64,000 bases of DNA from NCBI RefSeq assembly GCF_023101685.1, contig NZ_CP082164.1:3906001-3970000 (forward strand), given 5' to 3'. Under the pieces are notes generated by a model, which worked only from the letters and a program-made list of their open reading frames with translations, was not told where the DNA came from and searched no databases. Below, one piece after another: positions 8,154 through 16,421 of the stretch (within the stretch, counting starts at the first letter, position 1; every line of letters starts with the position of its first letter). A program made the translations under genes and the position numbers. This DNA is from Bradyrhizobium sp. 186 (GTDB lineage Bacteria > Pseudomonadota > Alphaproteobacteria > Rhizobiales > Xanthobacteraceae).

Positions 8154-9170
8154 TCACGCGATCTTCTTGTGGGCTTGCGATTGCGGCGTGGCGCCTGCGG
8201 CCTGCGTCAGCGCCCGCACGATGGCGCGGCGCGCGAGTTCGATCTTGAAGCCGTTATGCGAACGGGCCGTTGCTCCCTGTAGCAGCAGATCCGCAGCGCG
8301 CGAGAAATGATCCACAGTTGCCGCCTGGCCGCGCAACGCTGATTCAGCTTCGAGGCTGCGCCAGGGCTTGTGAGCCACGCCGCCGAGCGCCACGCGCGCC
8401 TCGGTGATGGTGTTGCCCTCCAGTTCGAGCGCGGCCGCGACCGAGACCAGGGCAAAGGCATAAGATAGCCGGTCGCGGATCTTCAGATAGCTGTAGTTTT
8501 GGGCAAAGCCGCGCGGCGGCAGTTCGATCGCCGTGATGATTTCGCCGGTGCCGAGATTGGTTTCGACATGAGGCGTGTCGCCGGGAAGTCGATGGAAATC
8601 GGTCAGAGCGATGGTGCGCTCGCCGGAGCGGCCCGCGATGTGCACCAGCGCGCCGAGCGCGGCAAGCGCCACGCTCATGTCGGACGGGTTGGTCGCGATG
8701 CAGGAGGCGCTCGTACCCAGGATCGCATGATTGCGGTTGAGGCCGTCGATCGCCGAGCAGCCGTTGCCCGGATCTCGCTTGTTGCAGGGCGTGGCCGTGT
8801 CATAGAAATAGGCGCAACGCGTTCGCTGCATCAGATTGCCGCCGACGGAGGCCATGTTGCGTAATTGGGCCGAGGCGCCGGCCAGGATGGCGCTGGCGAG
8901 CACGGGATAACGCTGCTCGATCAGCGGATGGTAGGCGAGGTCCGAGTTCGGCACCAAGGCACCGATGCGCAGGCCGCCGTCGGCGGTCTCCTCGACCTTG
9001 CGCAGCGGCAGGCGGGAAATGTCGATCAGCCGGGAGGGACGTTCGACATTCTCCTTCATCAGATCGATCAGATTGGTACCGCCGGCGATGAGCCTGGCGT
9101 CGGGATTGGCGGCGAGCAAGCGGATCGCGTCGGCGACGTCGGCGGCGCGCGCGTACTGGAAGTTGATCAT
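8154..9170 (-). CDS. xanthine dehydrogenase-family FAD-binding subunit with extra Fe-S loop (PaoB-like)
   Basis: 338 residues. The FAD-binding motif LIAGGTNLIDLMKENV is near residue 29. SVGGNLMQRTRC introduces a cysteine-rich insertion (CAYFYDTATPCNKRDPGNGC, then CIAT further on). In PaoB and in the beta subunit of 4-hydroxybenzoyl-CoA reductase such an insertion carries an additional [4Fe-4S] cluster. The ATG at 9170 overlaps the stop of the Fe-S subunit gene by 4 bp (ATGA), so translation is probably coupled; this start also directly precedes the FAD domain. The subunit passes electrons from the [2Fe-2S] subunit to an acceptor. Confidence 0.85.
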   Translation of the reverse strand: MINFQYARAADVADAIRLLAANPDARLIAGGTNLIDLMKENVERPSRLIDISRLPLRKVEETADGGLRIGALVPNSDLAYHPLIEQRYPVLASAILAGASAQLRNMASVGGNLMQRTRCAYFYDTATPCNKRDPGNGCSAIDGLNRNHAILGTSASCIATNPSDMSVALAALGALVHIAGRSGERTIALTDFHRLPGDTPHVETNLGTGEIITAIELPPRGFAQNYSYLKIRDRLSYAFALVSVAAALELEGNTITEARVALGGVAHKPWRSLEAESALRGQAATVDHFSRAADLLLQGATARSHNGFKIELARRAIVRALTQAAGATPQSQAHKKIA

Positions 9171-9658
9171 GGCCGCCCCATTGCCTGCTCGATGGCGGCG
9201 ACGATGTTCGGATAGGCGCCGCAGCGGCAGAGATTTCCGCTCATCAGCTCCCGGATCTCGTCGGCATCCCCGGCGCGGCCTTCGGCGAGCAGGCCGGCCG
9301 CCGAACAAATCTGTCCCGGCGTGCAATAGCCGCACTGGAAGGCATCGTGATCGATGAAGGCCTGTTGCAGGGGATGCAGCGTGCCATCCTTGGCAAGACC
9401 TTCGACCGTCGTGATCTCGGCGCCGTGCTTCATGACGGCGAGCGTCAGGCAGGAATTGACGCGCCGGCCATCCACCAGCACGGTGCAAGCGCCGCACTGA
9501 CCATGATCGCAGCCCTTCTTGGTGCCGGTCAGCCCAAGATGGTCACGCAGGGCGTCCAGGAGCGTGGTCCAGGGCACCAGGTCGAGCGTGCGCCTGACGC
9601 CATTGACGACAAGATCGATCGGAATGCGTTCGGGGATCTGATTTGTGACATCGGCCAT
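9167..9658 (-). CDS. [2Fe-2S] subunit of molybdenum hydroxylase (PaoA-like)
   Basis: 163 residues with two cluster sites: plant-ferredoxin type KKGCDHGQCGACTVLVDG with a later Cys (NSCLTL), and the C-terminal four-helix site CGYCTPGQICSA plus LCRCGAYPNI. First gene of the three-gene operon, with AGGGA about 9 nt before the ATG. Unlike E. coli PaoA it starts directly at the ferredoxin domain and has no twin-arginine signal, so the complex is probably cytoplasmic. No maturation factor (PaoD/XdhC-like) is seen next to it. Confidence 0.88.
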   Translation of the reverse strand: MADVTNQIPERIPIDLVVNGVRRTLDLVPWTTLLDALRDHLGLTGTKKGCDHGQCGACTVLVDGRRVNSCLTLAVMKHGAEITTVEGLAKDGTLHPLQQAFIDHDAFQCGYCTPGQICSAAGLLAEGRAGDADEIRELMSGNLCRCGAYPNIVAAIEQAMGRP

Positions 9659-9813
9659 ATCTTTTTCCCTGAGGGGCTCTTGTTCCCTGCGACGGAGGCC
9701 GAGCTGAGAAGTCAGGCGTGCTGACGCGAGGGCGCGTCGCCTCCGCTGGCCAATAGCGCCAACGGACGACCGGTCGCTTGGTTCCCGAGGGTTTTCCTAT
9801 CCGCTGAGAGCGG

Positions 9814-10371
9814 TCAGCGTTTCGCCTCGCCGAACACCACGGTCGGCACGGCGCGGTTGATGACATCGCGCAGCGCGAAGCTCGACTGCACCCGCGCCAC
9901 CCGCGGCAGCCGCGACAGTTCGGTGCGGTGGATGCGCTCGAAATCCTGGATGTCGCGGGCAAGCACGATCAGGATGTAGTCGTCGGTGCCCGACATCAGG
10001 AAGCAGCGCACCACGGAAGGGCATTTCACCACCTCCGCCTCGAATGCCTTCAGCGCCTCATCGCTTTGGCTTTCCAACGCGATGCGGACCAGCACCGTCG
10101 TGGTGAGGCCGAACTGCGCGAGGTCCAGCGCCGCCTGATAGGCCTGGATGTAGCCGTCGTCCTCCAGCGCCTTCTGCCGCCGCGCCAGCGCCGTGCTCGA
10201 CAGGCCGACCTTGTTGGCAAGCTCAGTGTGGCTGGCCCGCGCATTGGTCGTGAGTTCCGCGAGGATGGCGAGATCTTTCCGGTCGAGGGCCAAGGTTTCG
10301 TTTCCAGCGTGAAAGGGCGGATCGACGCCGGAAACCGGCGCCGGGAGGATGAAACTAGCGGATATTTGCAC
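9814..10371 (-). CDS. Lrp/AsnC-family transcriptional regulator
   Basis: Leucine-responsive-type regulator: an N-terminal winged HTH (LDRKDLAILAELTTNARASHTELANKVGLSSTALARRQKALED) followed by the AsnC ligand-binding (RAM) domain with CFLMSGTDDYILIVLARD. The longest form is 185 residues from ATG at 10371. A TTG at 10293 would begin right before the HTH and give 159 residues, the usual family length, so the true start is uncertain. It is divergent from alanine dehydrogenase with about 63 bp between them. By analogy with AldR/Lrp-ald pairs it probably controls ald in response to alanine or another amino acid. Confidence 0.82.
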   Translation of the reverse strand: MQISASFILPAPVSGVDPPFHAGNETLALDRKDLAILAELTTNARASHTELANKVGLSSTALARRQKALEDDGYIQAYQAALDLAQFGLTTTVLVRIALESQSDEALKAFEAEVVKCPSVVRCFLMSGTDDYILIVLARDIQDFERIHRTELSRLPRVARVQSSFALRDVINRAVPTVVFGEAKR

Positions 10372-10434
10372 GAAACCAAACCGGTCCGATCGATACGATA
10401 TCCACGTGAATCAAGGCGTCGGAAGGAGCTCGAG

Positions 10435-11550
10435 ATGCGCGTCGGTGTGCCCAGGGAGATCAAGGAGCAGGAATATCGCGTCGGGCTCACGCCGGGTGCG
10501 GTCCGCGAATATGTTGCGGCCGGGCACCAGGTGACGGTCGAGACCGGCGCCGGCAGCGGCATCGGCGCTCCGGACGAGGTCTATCGGCGGGCAGGGGCCG
10601 CGATTGCAGGCAACGCCAGCGACGTCTTCGCCGAGTCCGACATGATCGTGAAGGTGAAGGAACCGCAGAAGAGCGAATGGGCTCAACTCCGCGAAAGCCA
10701 GATTCTGTTTACTTATCTCCACCTCGCGCCGGATCCCGAACAGGCCAAGGGCTTGCTCGCTTCTGGCTGCACCGCGATCGCCTATGAAACCGTCACCGAC
10801 GCGAAAGGTCAGCTCCCCCTGCTCGCGCCAATGAGTGAAGTCGCCGGCCGCCTCGCCATCGAGGCCGCCGGCGCCGCGCTCAGGCGCTCGGCTGGCGGTC
10901 GCGGGCTGCTGCTGGGCGGCGTCCCCGGCGTGCAGCCGGCGCGCGTCGTCGTGCTCGGCGGCGGCGTGGTGGGAACGCAGGCCGCGCGCATGGCGGCAGG
11001 GCTCGGCGCGGAAGTCACCGTGATCGACCGCTCGTTGCCGAGGCTGCGCGAGCTCGATGATCTCTTCGCAGGACGGGTGCGGACACGCTTCTCAACGATA
11101 GAGGCTGTTGAAGACGAAGTGTTCACCGCCGACGTCGTGATCGGCGCGGTGCTGGTGCCGGGCGCGAGCGCACCGAAACTCGTCACGCGCGCGATGCTCA
11201 AGTCGATGCGGCCGGGCGCGGTGCTGGTCGATGTCGCGATCGACCAGGGCGGCTGCTTCGAGACCTCGCACCCGACCACGCACACTGATCCGACCTACGA
11301 GGTTGACGGCGTCGTGCATTATTGCGTCGCCAACATGCCGGGCGCGGTGCCGGTGACGTCGAGCCAGGCACTGAACAACGCGACGCTACCGTTCGGATTG
11401 ATGCTCGCGAACAAAGGTTTTGCAGCGGTGCTGGAAAATCTGCATCTGCGCAACGGGCTCAATGTTCATCGCGGCCGCATCACCAACAAAGCGGTGGCGG
11501 AAAGTCTCGGGCTCGAATTCGCGCCGGTGGAGAGCGGGCTCGCGGCCTGA
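10435..11550 (+). CDS. ald: alanine dehydrogenase
   Basis: Reversible NAD-dependent deamination of L-alanine to pyruvate and ammonium; a cytoplasmic hexamer in characterised members. 371 residues, the canonical length. Motifs: [20 protein letters not shown] with the substrate-binding Arg, VKVKEP with the substrate Lys near residue 75, YLHLAPD with the catalytic His near 96, the Rossmann motif [15 protein letters not shown] near 175, and [18 protein letters not shown] with the catalytic Asp near 270. GGAAGGAG lies 6-13 nt before the ATG at 10435. In rhizobia the enzyme is a route for alanine catabolism and ammonium exchange; the divergent Lrp-type gene is its likely regulator. Confidence 0.95.
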   Translation: MRVGVPREIKEQEYRVGLTPGAVREYVAAGHQVTVETGAGSGIGAPDEVYRRAGAAIAGNASDVFAESDMIVKVKEPQKSEWAQLRESQILFTYLHLAPDPEQAKGLLASGCTAIAYETVTDAKGQLPLLAPMSEVAGRLAIEAAGAALRRSAGGRGLLLGGVPGVQPARVVVLGGGVVGTQAARMAAGLGAEVTVIDRSLPRLRELDDLFAGRVRTRFSTIEAVEDEVFTADVVIGAVLVPGASAPKLVTRAMLKSMRPGAVLVDVAIDQGGCFETSHPTTHTDPTYEVDGVVHYCVANMPGAVPVTSSQALNNATLPFGLMLANKGFAAVLENLHLRNGLNVHRGRITNKAVAESLGLEFAPVESGLAA

Positions 11551-11558
11551 GCGCGCCG

Positions 11559-12194
11559 CTAGGCGGGCTTACGGTAGCGGCTGCCGAGCGCGGCTTCGAT
11601 GGTCTCGGGCTTCTCGATGCGCTCGATCAGCATATCGATGCGATCGCCGCCCCAGAACAGCTCGCCGTTGAACACCATGGTCGGCACGCCGAACACGCCG
11701 AGCGCCTCGGCCTCGTCGATGATGCGGTCGTGCTCGGCGCGCGCGGGGCCGTGAACGTAGGATTCGAACGCGCTGGCCGATCCGCCGCACGCGGTAATGA
11801 CGCCCGTGATCTCAGCGAGATCGTCGATCTCGAGCTCATGGCTCCAGAAGCGGCGAAACACCGTGTCGTGGTAGGGGCGGAAGAAGCCGTGGGCTTGCGC
11901 GAACAGCATGCCGACGCTCGAATAGAAGGCGTCGTAGATCCGCCGCGGTCCCTTCATGACGAGCCCTTGGACATTGGCATAGCGCCGCGCATCCATATAG
12001 GCGTAGCGCACCTTGCGCCAGAAATGCGGCGTGCGCTCCTCGACCGTGCCCATGAATTCGGCGACGCGCAGCGTGTAGGGCAGCCAATCCAGCTCGACGC
12101 CGTGCGTTTCCTCGAGCGCGAACAGGCGCTTGTTGGCAACGAACGCGTAGGGGCTCTTGTAGTCGGTGTAGACGCGGACGCGCGGCTTGGGCAT
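11559..12194 (-). CDS. DsbA-superfamily protein, 2-hydroxychromene-2-carboxylate isomerase-like
   Basis: 211 residues of the DsbA/kappa-GST-like fold. The N-terminal strand-loop VYTDYKSPYAFVANKR carries Ser-Pro where thiol oxidoreductases have CxxC. GVFGVPTMVFNGELFWGGDRI is the characteristic C-terminal cis-Pro segment of HCCA isomerases. There is no signal peptide, so it is cytoplasmic and probably glutathione-dependent. It is the last gene of the operon with acyl-CoA synthetase, TetR and Baeyer-Villiger monooxygenase (11-bp gap), suggesting an isomerisation step in catabolism of a ring compound. Exact substrate unknown. Confidence 0.8.
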   Translation of the reverse strand: MPKPRVRVYTDYKSPYAFVANKRLFALEETHGVELDWLPYTLRVAEFMGTVEERTPHFWRKVRYAYMDARRYANVQGLVMKGPRRIYDAFYSSVGMLFAQAHGFFRPYHDTVFRRFWSHELEIDDLAEITGVITACGGSASAFESYVHGPARAEHDRIIDEAEALGVFGVPTMVFNGELFWGGDRIDMLIERIEKPETIEAALGSRYRKPA

Positions 12195-12205
12195 GGCGAG
12201 CTCCC

Positions 12206-14116
12206 CTACGCCTTCGTCAGTCTGTACTGCCCCAGATCTGGGTCATGCGTCATCCGCCAGTAATCCACGAACCGCCAGGGCATTGCCGAGAACACGCGGC
12301 CGCTGCTGTTGCGATAGTACGTCGTCATGCCCGGATGGGTCCAGATCATGGTCTCGTGCTCGGCATCGACCCTTTGGACATAATCATCGAGCACATCATG
12401 GCGGACGTCGATCGCGGCGACGTCGTGCTCGATCATGTCGACCAGACAGGCGGAGATGTAGCGGCTCTGGCATTCCGACTGGAAGATGACGCTGCCGCCG
12501 TGGGCAGGCCCCGAGTTCGGACCCAGCATGCAGAAAAAGTTGGGGAAATCGGGCACGGTGAGGCCGAGGAATGCGGTCGGGTTGTCGTTGCCCCAGGCCT
12601 CGCGCAGGTCTTTGCCGTCACGACCGCTGATGTTGAGGCGCGCCGCCATCTCCGTGACCTTGAAGCCGGTCGCGATCACGATGATGTCGGCGGGACGGTG
12701 TTCGCCATCCGTGGTCACGATGCCGTCCTGGTCGAAATGGTCGATGGTGTCGGTGACGAGCTCGACATTGGGCCGCGTCAACGTCTTGAACCAGTTGTTG
12801 TCGAGCAGGATGCGCTTGCCATAGGGCGGGTAGGTCGGCACGCATTTCGCGATCAGGTCAGGCCGGTCCTTCAGTTCGGTGAGGATGAAGTCGGTCAATT
12901 CCTGGCGATGCCGGTCGTTGCCTTTGTTGACGGCGCGCTCGGGATGCGGCCAGGCCGGGTCCTTGCGCAGGAACGGCAAGAGCCCGTCGCCATAGCGCCA
13001 GAACATGTTGAAGCGATACCACTGCACATAAAACGGCAGATGCGCGAGCAGCCAGCGCGCGCCCTCGCTGATCGGATCGGCATAGCCCTGCACCGGCCGC
13101 GCCCATTGCGCACTGCGCTGGTAGACCGTGACGGAAGCGACGCGGCCTGCGATTGCCGGCACGAGCTGCATCGCGGTGGCGCCGGTGCCGATCACGACGA
13201 CATGTTTGCCGTCGAACTTGATGTCATCGGACCACGCCGCCGAATGCAGGATCATTCCCTTGTAATCCTCCTCACCCTTGAAGCGGGCGCGGGAGGGATC
13301 GTTGAGTTGGCCGATGGCGGACACTAGAGCGGTGGATTCGAAGGTCTCTTCGCCGTTCTTCGTCTTCAGTGTCGAGATCCAGCGCCGCTTGCCTTCGTCC
13401 CAGCGCGCTGAGGTCAGCTCGGTGTTGACGCGCAGATGCTTGCGGATGCCGTATTCCTCGGCGACCTTCTGCAAATATCCGAGCAGCTCTTCGCGCTGGC
13501 AGAAATATCGTGTCCATTCGTTGTGCGAGCCGAAGGAATAGGAATAGGAGTGGTTCGGCGTGTCGACGCCGCAGCCGGGATAGCGGTTGATCCACCAGGT
13601 GCCGCCGAGTTCGTCGTTCTTCTCGACGATGGTGTAGGGGATGCCGAGATGTCCGAGCGCCATGCCGAGCGCGATGGCGCAGACGCCGGCGCCGACGATC
13701 AGCACATGTTGCTGCGCGAGTTTGTCGTTCGAGGGGGGCTCGCTCCAGCGAGCCTCGCGCGGCACAAACCCCATCTCCTCGCGCATCAGCGGCGCATATT
13801 CCGGCGTGACATTCTCGCCAAGGCAGGCGCGCATCATCTTCAGAAGCAGCTCCTCGCCGGGATCGGTGATAACAGGCTTGGGTGTGCCCTTGATAAAGAG
13901 GTTGACGACAGCGGCGCGGATTTCGTCCTGCACCTCCTTCGGCACCCCGGCCTCGGGATCGGGAATGAGGCGGATGTCGCGCTTGGGCAAATAGGGCGGC
14001 TCGAGCCACCGCTCATCGCCAGTCATGTGCACCAGCACCATCAGGAGGCAGCGGATATCGCCTTCGGCGATCGTCGAGGCGAGGTCGAGCGGCTTGCGTG
14101 GAGATTCGATGTTCAT
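12206..14116 (-). CDS. Baeyer-Villiger monooxygenase, HAPMO-like
   Basis: 636-residue flavoprotein. An N-terminal extension of about 135 residues, as in 4-hydroxyacetophenone monooxygenase (about 640 residues), precedes the FAD Rossmann motif VLIVGAGVCAIALGMALGHLG. ELGGTWWINRYPGCGVDTP is the type I BVMO segment. The fingerprint FxGxxxHxxxW appears as YKGMILHSAAW, with Tyr replacing Phe. The NADPH motif is VVVIGTGATAMQLVPAIA. The enzyme would insert oxygen next to a ketone to give an ester or lactone. Its start overlaps the TetR stop by 4 bp. The acyl-CoA synthetase in the operon suggests that the acid product is activated to a CoA thioester. Confidence 0.85.
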   Translation of the reverse strand: MNIESPRKPLDLASTIAEGDIRCLLMVLVHMTGDERWLEPPYLPKRDIRLIPDPEAGVPKEVQDEIRAAVVNLFIKGTPKPVITDPGEELLLKMMRACLGENVTPEYAPLMREEMGFVPREARWSEPPSNDKLAQQHVLIVGAGVCAIALGMALGHLGIPYTIVEKNDELGGTWWINRYPGCGVDTPNHSYSYSFGSHNEWTRYFCQREELLGYLQKVAEEYGIRKHLRVNTELTSARWDEGKRRWISTLKTKNGEETFESTALVSAIGQLNDPSRARFKGEEDYKGMILHSAAWSDDIKFDGKHVVVIGTGATAMQLVPAIAGRVASVTVYQRSAQWARPVQGYADPISEGARWLLAHLPFYVQWYRFNMFWRYGDGLLPFLRKDPAWPHPERAVNKGNDRHRQELTDFILTELKDRPDLIAKCVPTYPPYGKRILLDNNWFKTLTRPNVELVTDTIDHFDQDGIVTTDGEHRPADIIVIATGFKVTEMAARLNISGRDGKDLREAWGNDNPTAFLGLTVPDFPNFFCMLGPNSGPAHGGSVIFQSECQSRYISACLVDMIEHDVAAIDVRHDVLDDYVQRVDAEHETMIWTHPGMTTYYRNSSGRVFSAMPWRFVDYWRMTHDPDLGQYRLTKA

Positions 14117-14760
14117 GGCGTTTCCTGATCTCCGGATGCGTTGAAGAGGCCGCGCGTCATCAGCTTGCGATAGGCGGAGATGACGTGGTCGGGCACGGCG
14201 GTGACGCCGTCGGCCGAATAGGAGTAGCGGCGGCTGAGATAGCCCCGCGAGCCCATCAGCATGTGGACGATCGCCTCGAACTCCTCGTCGCTGTAGTCGT
14301 CGATGTCGCCGGCAAGCCGGGCGCGGCGCAGGATGCGGACATAGGCGGTCGAGATGTTGTCCAGATGCTTCTGGTAGCCGATTGGCGCAAAGAACTCTGC
14401 CTCGTTGAGGATGCGCAAGAATTCCGGCACCTCGCGAATGAAGTCGAAGAAGGCGGAGAAGCGCTCGATTTCCTGGCGCGCCGCATTCTCGGTGCCGGTG
14501 CGGGCGCGGATGAATTCGACCATGTCGAGACCGATTTTCGGCAGAAGCTGGTCGAGCAGCTCCTGGCGGTTCTCGAAATGATTGTAGAAGGTGCCTTGGG
14601 CGACGCCGGCCTGTTCGGTGATGCGGGCGACGGAGGCTTCGGCATAGCCATACTTGCCGACGACCCTGGTCGCGGCATCAAAAATCTTCTGCTTGGTCCA
14701 GGCGTTGCGCTCGACGCGGTTGAGCTTCGTCACCTTGGCCGTGGCGTCTGCTTGCGTCAT
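14113..14760 (-). CDS. TetR-family transcriptional regulator
   Basis: 215 residues with an N-terminal TetR HTH (KIFDAATRVVGKYGYAEASVARITEQAGVAQGTFYNHFENRQELLDQLLP), followed by an alpha-helical ligand-binding domain. It lies inside the operon, overlapping both the acyl-CoA synthetase (14757-14760) and the BVMO gene (14113-14116) by ATGA junctions, so its level is tied to the enzymes. A perfect 29-bp inverted repeat upstream of the operon (16290-16318) is its likely operator, giving autorepression and possibly control of the divergent importer. The ligand may be an acyl-CoA or the growth substrate. Confidence 0.88.
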   Translation of the reverse strand: MTQADATAKVTKLNRVERNAWTKQKIFDAATRVVGKYGYAEASVARITEQAGVAQGTFYNHFENRQELLDQLLPKIGLDMVEFIRARTGTENAARQEIERFSAFFDFIREVPEFLRILNEAEFFAPIGYQKHLDNISTAYVRILRRARLAGDIDDYSDEEFEAIVHMLMGSRGYLSRRYSYSADGVTAVPDHVISAYRKLMTRGLFNASGDQETP

Positions 14761-16250
14761 TCAGAAGTCTCCAGCTCGGCGCGAAGTACGCGTTTGAGGA
14801 TCTTTCCGCTCGGGTTGCGCGGCAGGCTGTCGCGGATGACGAGCTGCTTCGGCACCTTGAAGCTCGCAAGCCGCGCGCGGCAGTGCTCGGTGAGGGCAGG
14901 GAGCTCGAGCGTAGCGCCTTCGGACAGCACGACGATCGCGACCGGTCGCTCGCCCCAGCGCGCATCGCGCAGGCCGATCACGGCGACCTCGCGCACCCCT
15001 GATAGCTCGTAGATGACGCGCTCGACCTCGGAGGAGGCGATGTTCTCACCGCCGGAGATGATCATGTCCTTCTTGCGGTCGGTCAGAAACAGAAAGCCTT
15101 CCTCGTCGAGATAGCCGACGTCGCCGCTGCGGAACCAGTCGCCGAAGAAGGCAGCCGCCGTCTTCTCCGGATCCCTCCAATAGCCGCGCGTGATTTTTGG
15201 CCCGCGCAAGCAGATCTCACCGTCGACGTTCGGAGGTAGCGTTTTGCCGGCGTCGTCGCGGATTTCAATCTCCACGTGGGCGATGGCGCGGCCGGTCGAG
15301 CCGATCTTCTCGATCTCGCGGCCGGCCTCCATGAAGGTGTCGCCGCCGACGGTTTCGGTGAGGCCATAAGCGTCGATGTAGCGCGCATTGCGGAAGAACT
15401 CCGAGAAGGCGCGGATGCGCCCCTCCGGCGTCTTCTCACCGCCGCCAATCGCCCATTTCAGGCTGGAGACATCGTAGCGGCCGCGGGTGGGGCACGTGAG
15501 CATTGCGGTGGTCATGACAGGCGCAAACCACGCCGCGTTGATTTTGTCCTCGGCGATCACGGAAAGCGCAGTCTCCGGCTCGAAATTGCGCTGGATCGAG
15601 ATGAAGCCACCATGCCAGAGCACGGCGATGCCGGGCAGGTCGAGCGCGCCGACGTGATAGAGCGGCCCGACGACGAGGAGGCGCGTCTCGGCGCTCAGGC
15701 CCAGCGCAATCGTCTGGTCGGCCGACTTCCAGTAGAAATTATCGTAAGTAAGCATCACGCCCTTGGGGCGGTCGGTCGTGCCCGAGGTGTACATCAGCCG
15801 CATCAGGTCGGACGGCCGGCGTACATGCATCGGCGCGGGCGACACGTCGCCAGCTAGGCGTGTGACGCTCTGCTGCGCGGCCTCGTCGAGCACGGCGACT
15901 TGCGCGCCTGCGGCATTCGCTGCCAATTCCTCATCGGTGATCAACAGCCGCGCGCCGGCATTGCCGGCAATGTAGCCGACCTCATCGCGCGAGAGGCGGA
16001 AGTTGATCGGCAAGAACACCGCGCCGAGATGGCTGGTGGCGAACACCAGCTCAAGGAACGCCGCGCTGTTCTTCATCAACACAGCCACGACATCGCCGGC
16101 GCCGATGCCCTGCGCGGCGAGCCAGCCGGCGACGTTTCGAATGCGCGCGTCGAAGACCGCGTAGGAGATCTCCTCGCCGCGGTATTTCAGCGCAGGCCGG
16201 TCCGGCGTGCGCCGGGCATAAAAGGCGATGAAGCTCGACAAATTGATCAT
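14757..16250 (-). CDS. AMP-dependent acyl-CoA synthetase/ligase
   Basis: 497-residue adenylate-forming enzyme that activates a carboxylic acid with ATP and CoA. Motifs: the P-loop-like MYTSGTTDRPKGVMLTYDN near residue 155, AYGLTETVGGDTF in the A5 region, the hinge GDWFRSGDVGYLDEEGFLFLTDRKKDMIISGGENI, and the C-terminal catalytic Lys in RNPSGKILKRVLR. First gene of the minus-strand operon with TetR, BVMO and DsbA-like isomerase. The substrate could be an aromatic or medium-chain acid; sequence alone does not decide. The promoter probably lies at the inverted repeat just upstream. Confidence 0.88.
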   Translation of the reverse strand: MINLSSFIAFYARRTPDRPALKYRGEEISYAVFDARIRNVAGWLAAQGIGAGDVVAVLMKNSAAFLELVFATSHLGAVFLPINFRLSRDEVGYIAGNAGARLLITDEELAANAAGAQVAVLDEAAQQSVTRLAGDVSPAPMHVRRPSDLMRLMYTSGTTDRPKGVMLTYDNFYWKSADQTIALGLSAETRLLVVGPLYHVGALDLPGIAVLWHGGFISIQRNFEPETALSVIAEDKINAAWFAPVMTTAMLTCPTRGRYDVSSLKWAIGGGEKTPEGRIRAFSEFFRNARYIDAYGLTETVGGDTFMEAGREIEKIGSTGRAIAHVEIEIRDDAGKTLPPNVDGEICLRGPKITRGYWRDPEKTAAAFFGDWFRSGDVGYLDEEGFLFLTDRKKDMIISGGENIASSEVERVIYELSGVREVAVIGLRDARWGERPVAIVVLSEGATLELPALTEHCRARLASFKVPKQLVIRDSLPRNPSGKILKRVLRAELETSE

Positions 16251-16289
16251 TGCGCAGTTTTCGGGCCGGTTGCCGGCGCCGTTTCCTCC

Positions 16290-16318
16290 AAGATGAATTA
16301 TGACTCATAATTCATCTT
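16290..16318. promoter_or_regulatory. perfect inverted repeat, candidate TetR operator
   Basis: AAGATGAATTATGA (16290-16303), one central C, then TCATAATTCATCTT (16305-16318): a perfect 14-bp inverted repeat. It is AT-rich in an otherwise GC-rich region and lies between the divergent acyl-CoA synthetase operon (start 16250) and the ABC importer (start 16422). Size and symmetry suit a TetR dimer, and a tetR gene is second in the adjacent operon. Confidence 0.7.
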
Positions 16319-16421
16319 TGGCTTGACGTCACCCCCCGCCTCTGAAATCCTCGGGAACACGGAGACGAAACGATCTCCGGCAGGAATCAGGGAACGCCGA
16401 CCCGACAGAGGGAGGGAAAAC

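Noticed and set aside
5945..9658. Long plus-strand open frames opposite the molybdenum hydroxylase genes (for example 6002-7237 and 7256-8248)
   Set aside because: They are antisense shadows of high-GC codon bias. The minus-strand frames carry full family motifs, and the plus-strand translations have no recognisable domain and are rich in Arg/Ala/His.
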